Assembly: GCF_905147365.1 (NCBI RefSeq)
Contig: NC_056423.1
Location: 13,062,501-13,126,500, forward strand
Origin: Aricia agestis
Lineage: Eukaryota; Arthropoda; Insecta; Lepidoptera; Lycaenidae
Reading direction: 5' to 3'
DNA: 64,000 nt
In this document: one piece after another, positions 63,566 to 64,000 of the stretch
Layout: every line of letters begins with the position of its first letter
How positions within the stretch are numbered: position 1 is the stretch's first letter
Position numbers and translations under genes: made by a program
The notes under the pieces: model-generated
What the model saw: only the letters and a program-made list of their open reading frames with translations
What the model was told of the DNA's origin: nothing
Database searches by the model: none

Positions 63566-63890
63566 GGTAAGAAAAAGAAAATGTACTTAAGTAATTTTAC
63601 TATAGGTATTGTAATTCAAATGTTGGTCTTGAGTTCTTTATTCAAGTTCGGAGTTTCAGTTTTGTGCACGTTTCCATCAAAATCCATTTAAACAGCTCTA
63701 AAACAGTTTCAGATTTTATCAAAATCGGTCTAGTGGTCAGTTTTGTGTATGGTCGGACTCCATTTATTTTATGATTTGTCCCACAACTTTTAAATCTGAG
63801 GCTAAATAAATTTGCAGTATTGTGAATTATAATAGTGAAATACAAACAAACTAGCTTTTCAAGACTTTTGATATTGATTTTTTCTTTACA

Positions 63891-64000
63891 GTTACATGGA
63901 TCTCATAAAATCTGTCATCCATGCTGGCAAAAAATTGACCGAGCTGCTACTTGTTCCACTGAAGTAAGACATCCCAACAATAACCAACCCAGTATAATCT
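63891..64000 (+). CDS. Third CHxCW-family transposase, start of the main exon (cut by window end)
   Basis: After the acceptor TTTCTTTACAG at 63880-63890 the frame reads LHGSHKICHPCWQKIDRAAT, matching SSSRICHPCWQRADRAS at 55668 and DGTRSICHPCWHRIEQS at 11081 in both sequence and splice position. It runs open to the edge. The preceding zinc-module exon was not found between 63570 and 63890. Confidence 0.75.

Noticed and set aside
1..64000. Host tRNA, rRNA or snRNA genes
   Set aside because: No conserved RNA gene sequence was recognised on either strand.

Overview
The window is eukaryotic and almost certainly from a moth or butterfly. Diagnostic repeats are a SINE-type unit starting GTGGGAGAGCCATGCTTCGG (43347-43590), the tail GCAAACGGGTCACCTGATGG (21026 onward), the block around CCGTTTTTACCCTTTGGGTA with a (GACA)n tract (47550-47860), and the GAGAAGAACCGGCGTAAGAA repeat (16190-16290). 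Genes have short GT-AG introns and the sequence is AT-rich. I found no convincing host gene: nearly every coding stretch belongs to a mobile element. Assignments rest on hand translation and motif recognition; superfamily names are therefore tentative where stated.

Layout. 1-8990: a P-element transposase tail, then three transposase-like genes packed back to back (1596-3380 minus, 3724-5477 plus, 5615-8213 minus, the last pogo/Jerky-like). 9271-14142: an errantivirus-type env relic split by a 3.35 kb DNA transposon (9924-13274) whose two-exon transposase is open throughout. 14143-21476: a graveyard of hAT, LINE, solo-LTR, Harbinger-derivative and YqaJ-exon fragments plus a GC-rich hairpin repeat. 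21477-25353: a deleted BEL/Pao LTR retrotransposon whose 5' LTR carries a Tc1/mariner-like element with a D-D-81-E spacing. 25590-35156: a piggyBac-like element containing a hAT element (28047-34543), containing a PIF/Harbinger element (28601-32599), which itself holds MITEs. 35157-44315: LINE relics, a nearly intact hAT gene (40568-42026), a copia relic with a SINE, and an LTR-type leader with a small membrane-protein reading frame. 45008-53476: an intact THAP/coiled-coil gene and an intact P-type transposase core separated by a second piggyBac. 55160-57536: a second, fully open transposase of the same family as 10629-12976. 58265-62384: a transposon with clear inverted repeats and ATAT target duplications carrying a long transposase of the D-N-C-x-G-Q type (possibly Sola). 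62494-64000: a gag relic, a Harbinger-like exon and the first exon of a third member of the 10629/55160 family.

Most genes act only in transposition of their own element. Points of most interest are the exons of the two Harbinger genes interdigitated on opposite strands, the exon-duplicated zinc modules of the CHxCW transposase family, the P-type element with separate THAP and transposase reading frames, and four near-perfect palindromes with 4-7 bp spacers. The density of nested insertions would fit a W chromosome or other heterochromatin, which the sequence alone cannot prove.
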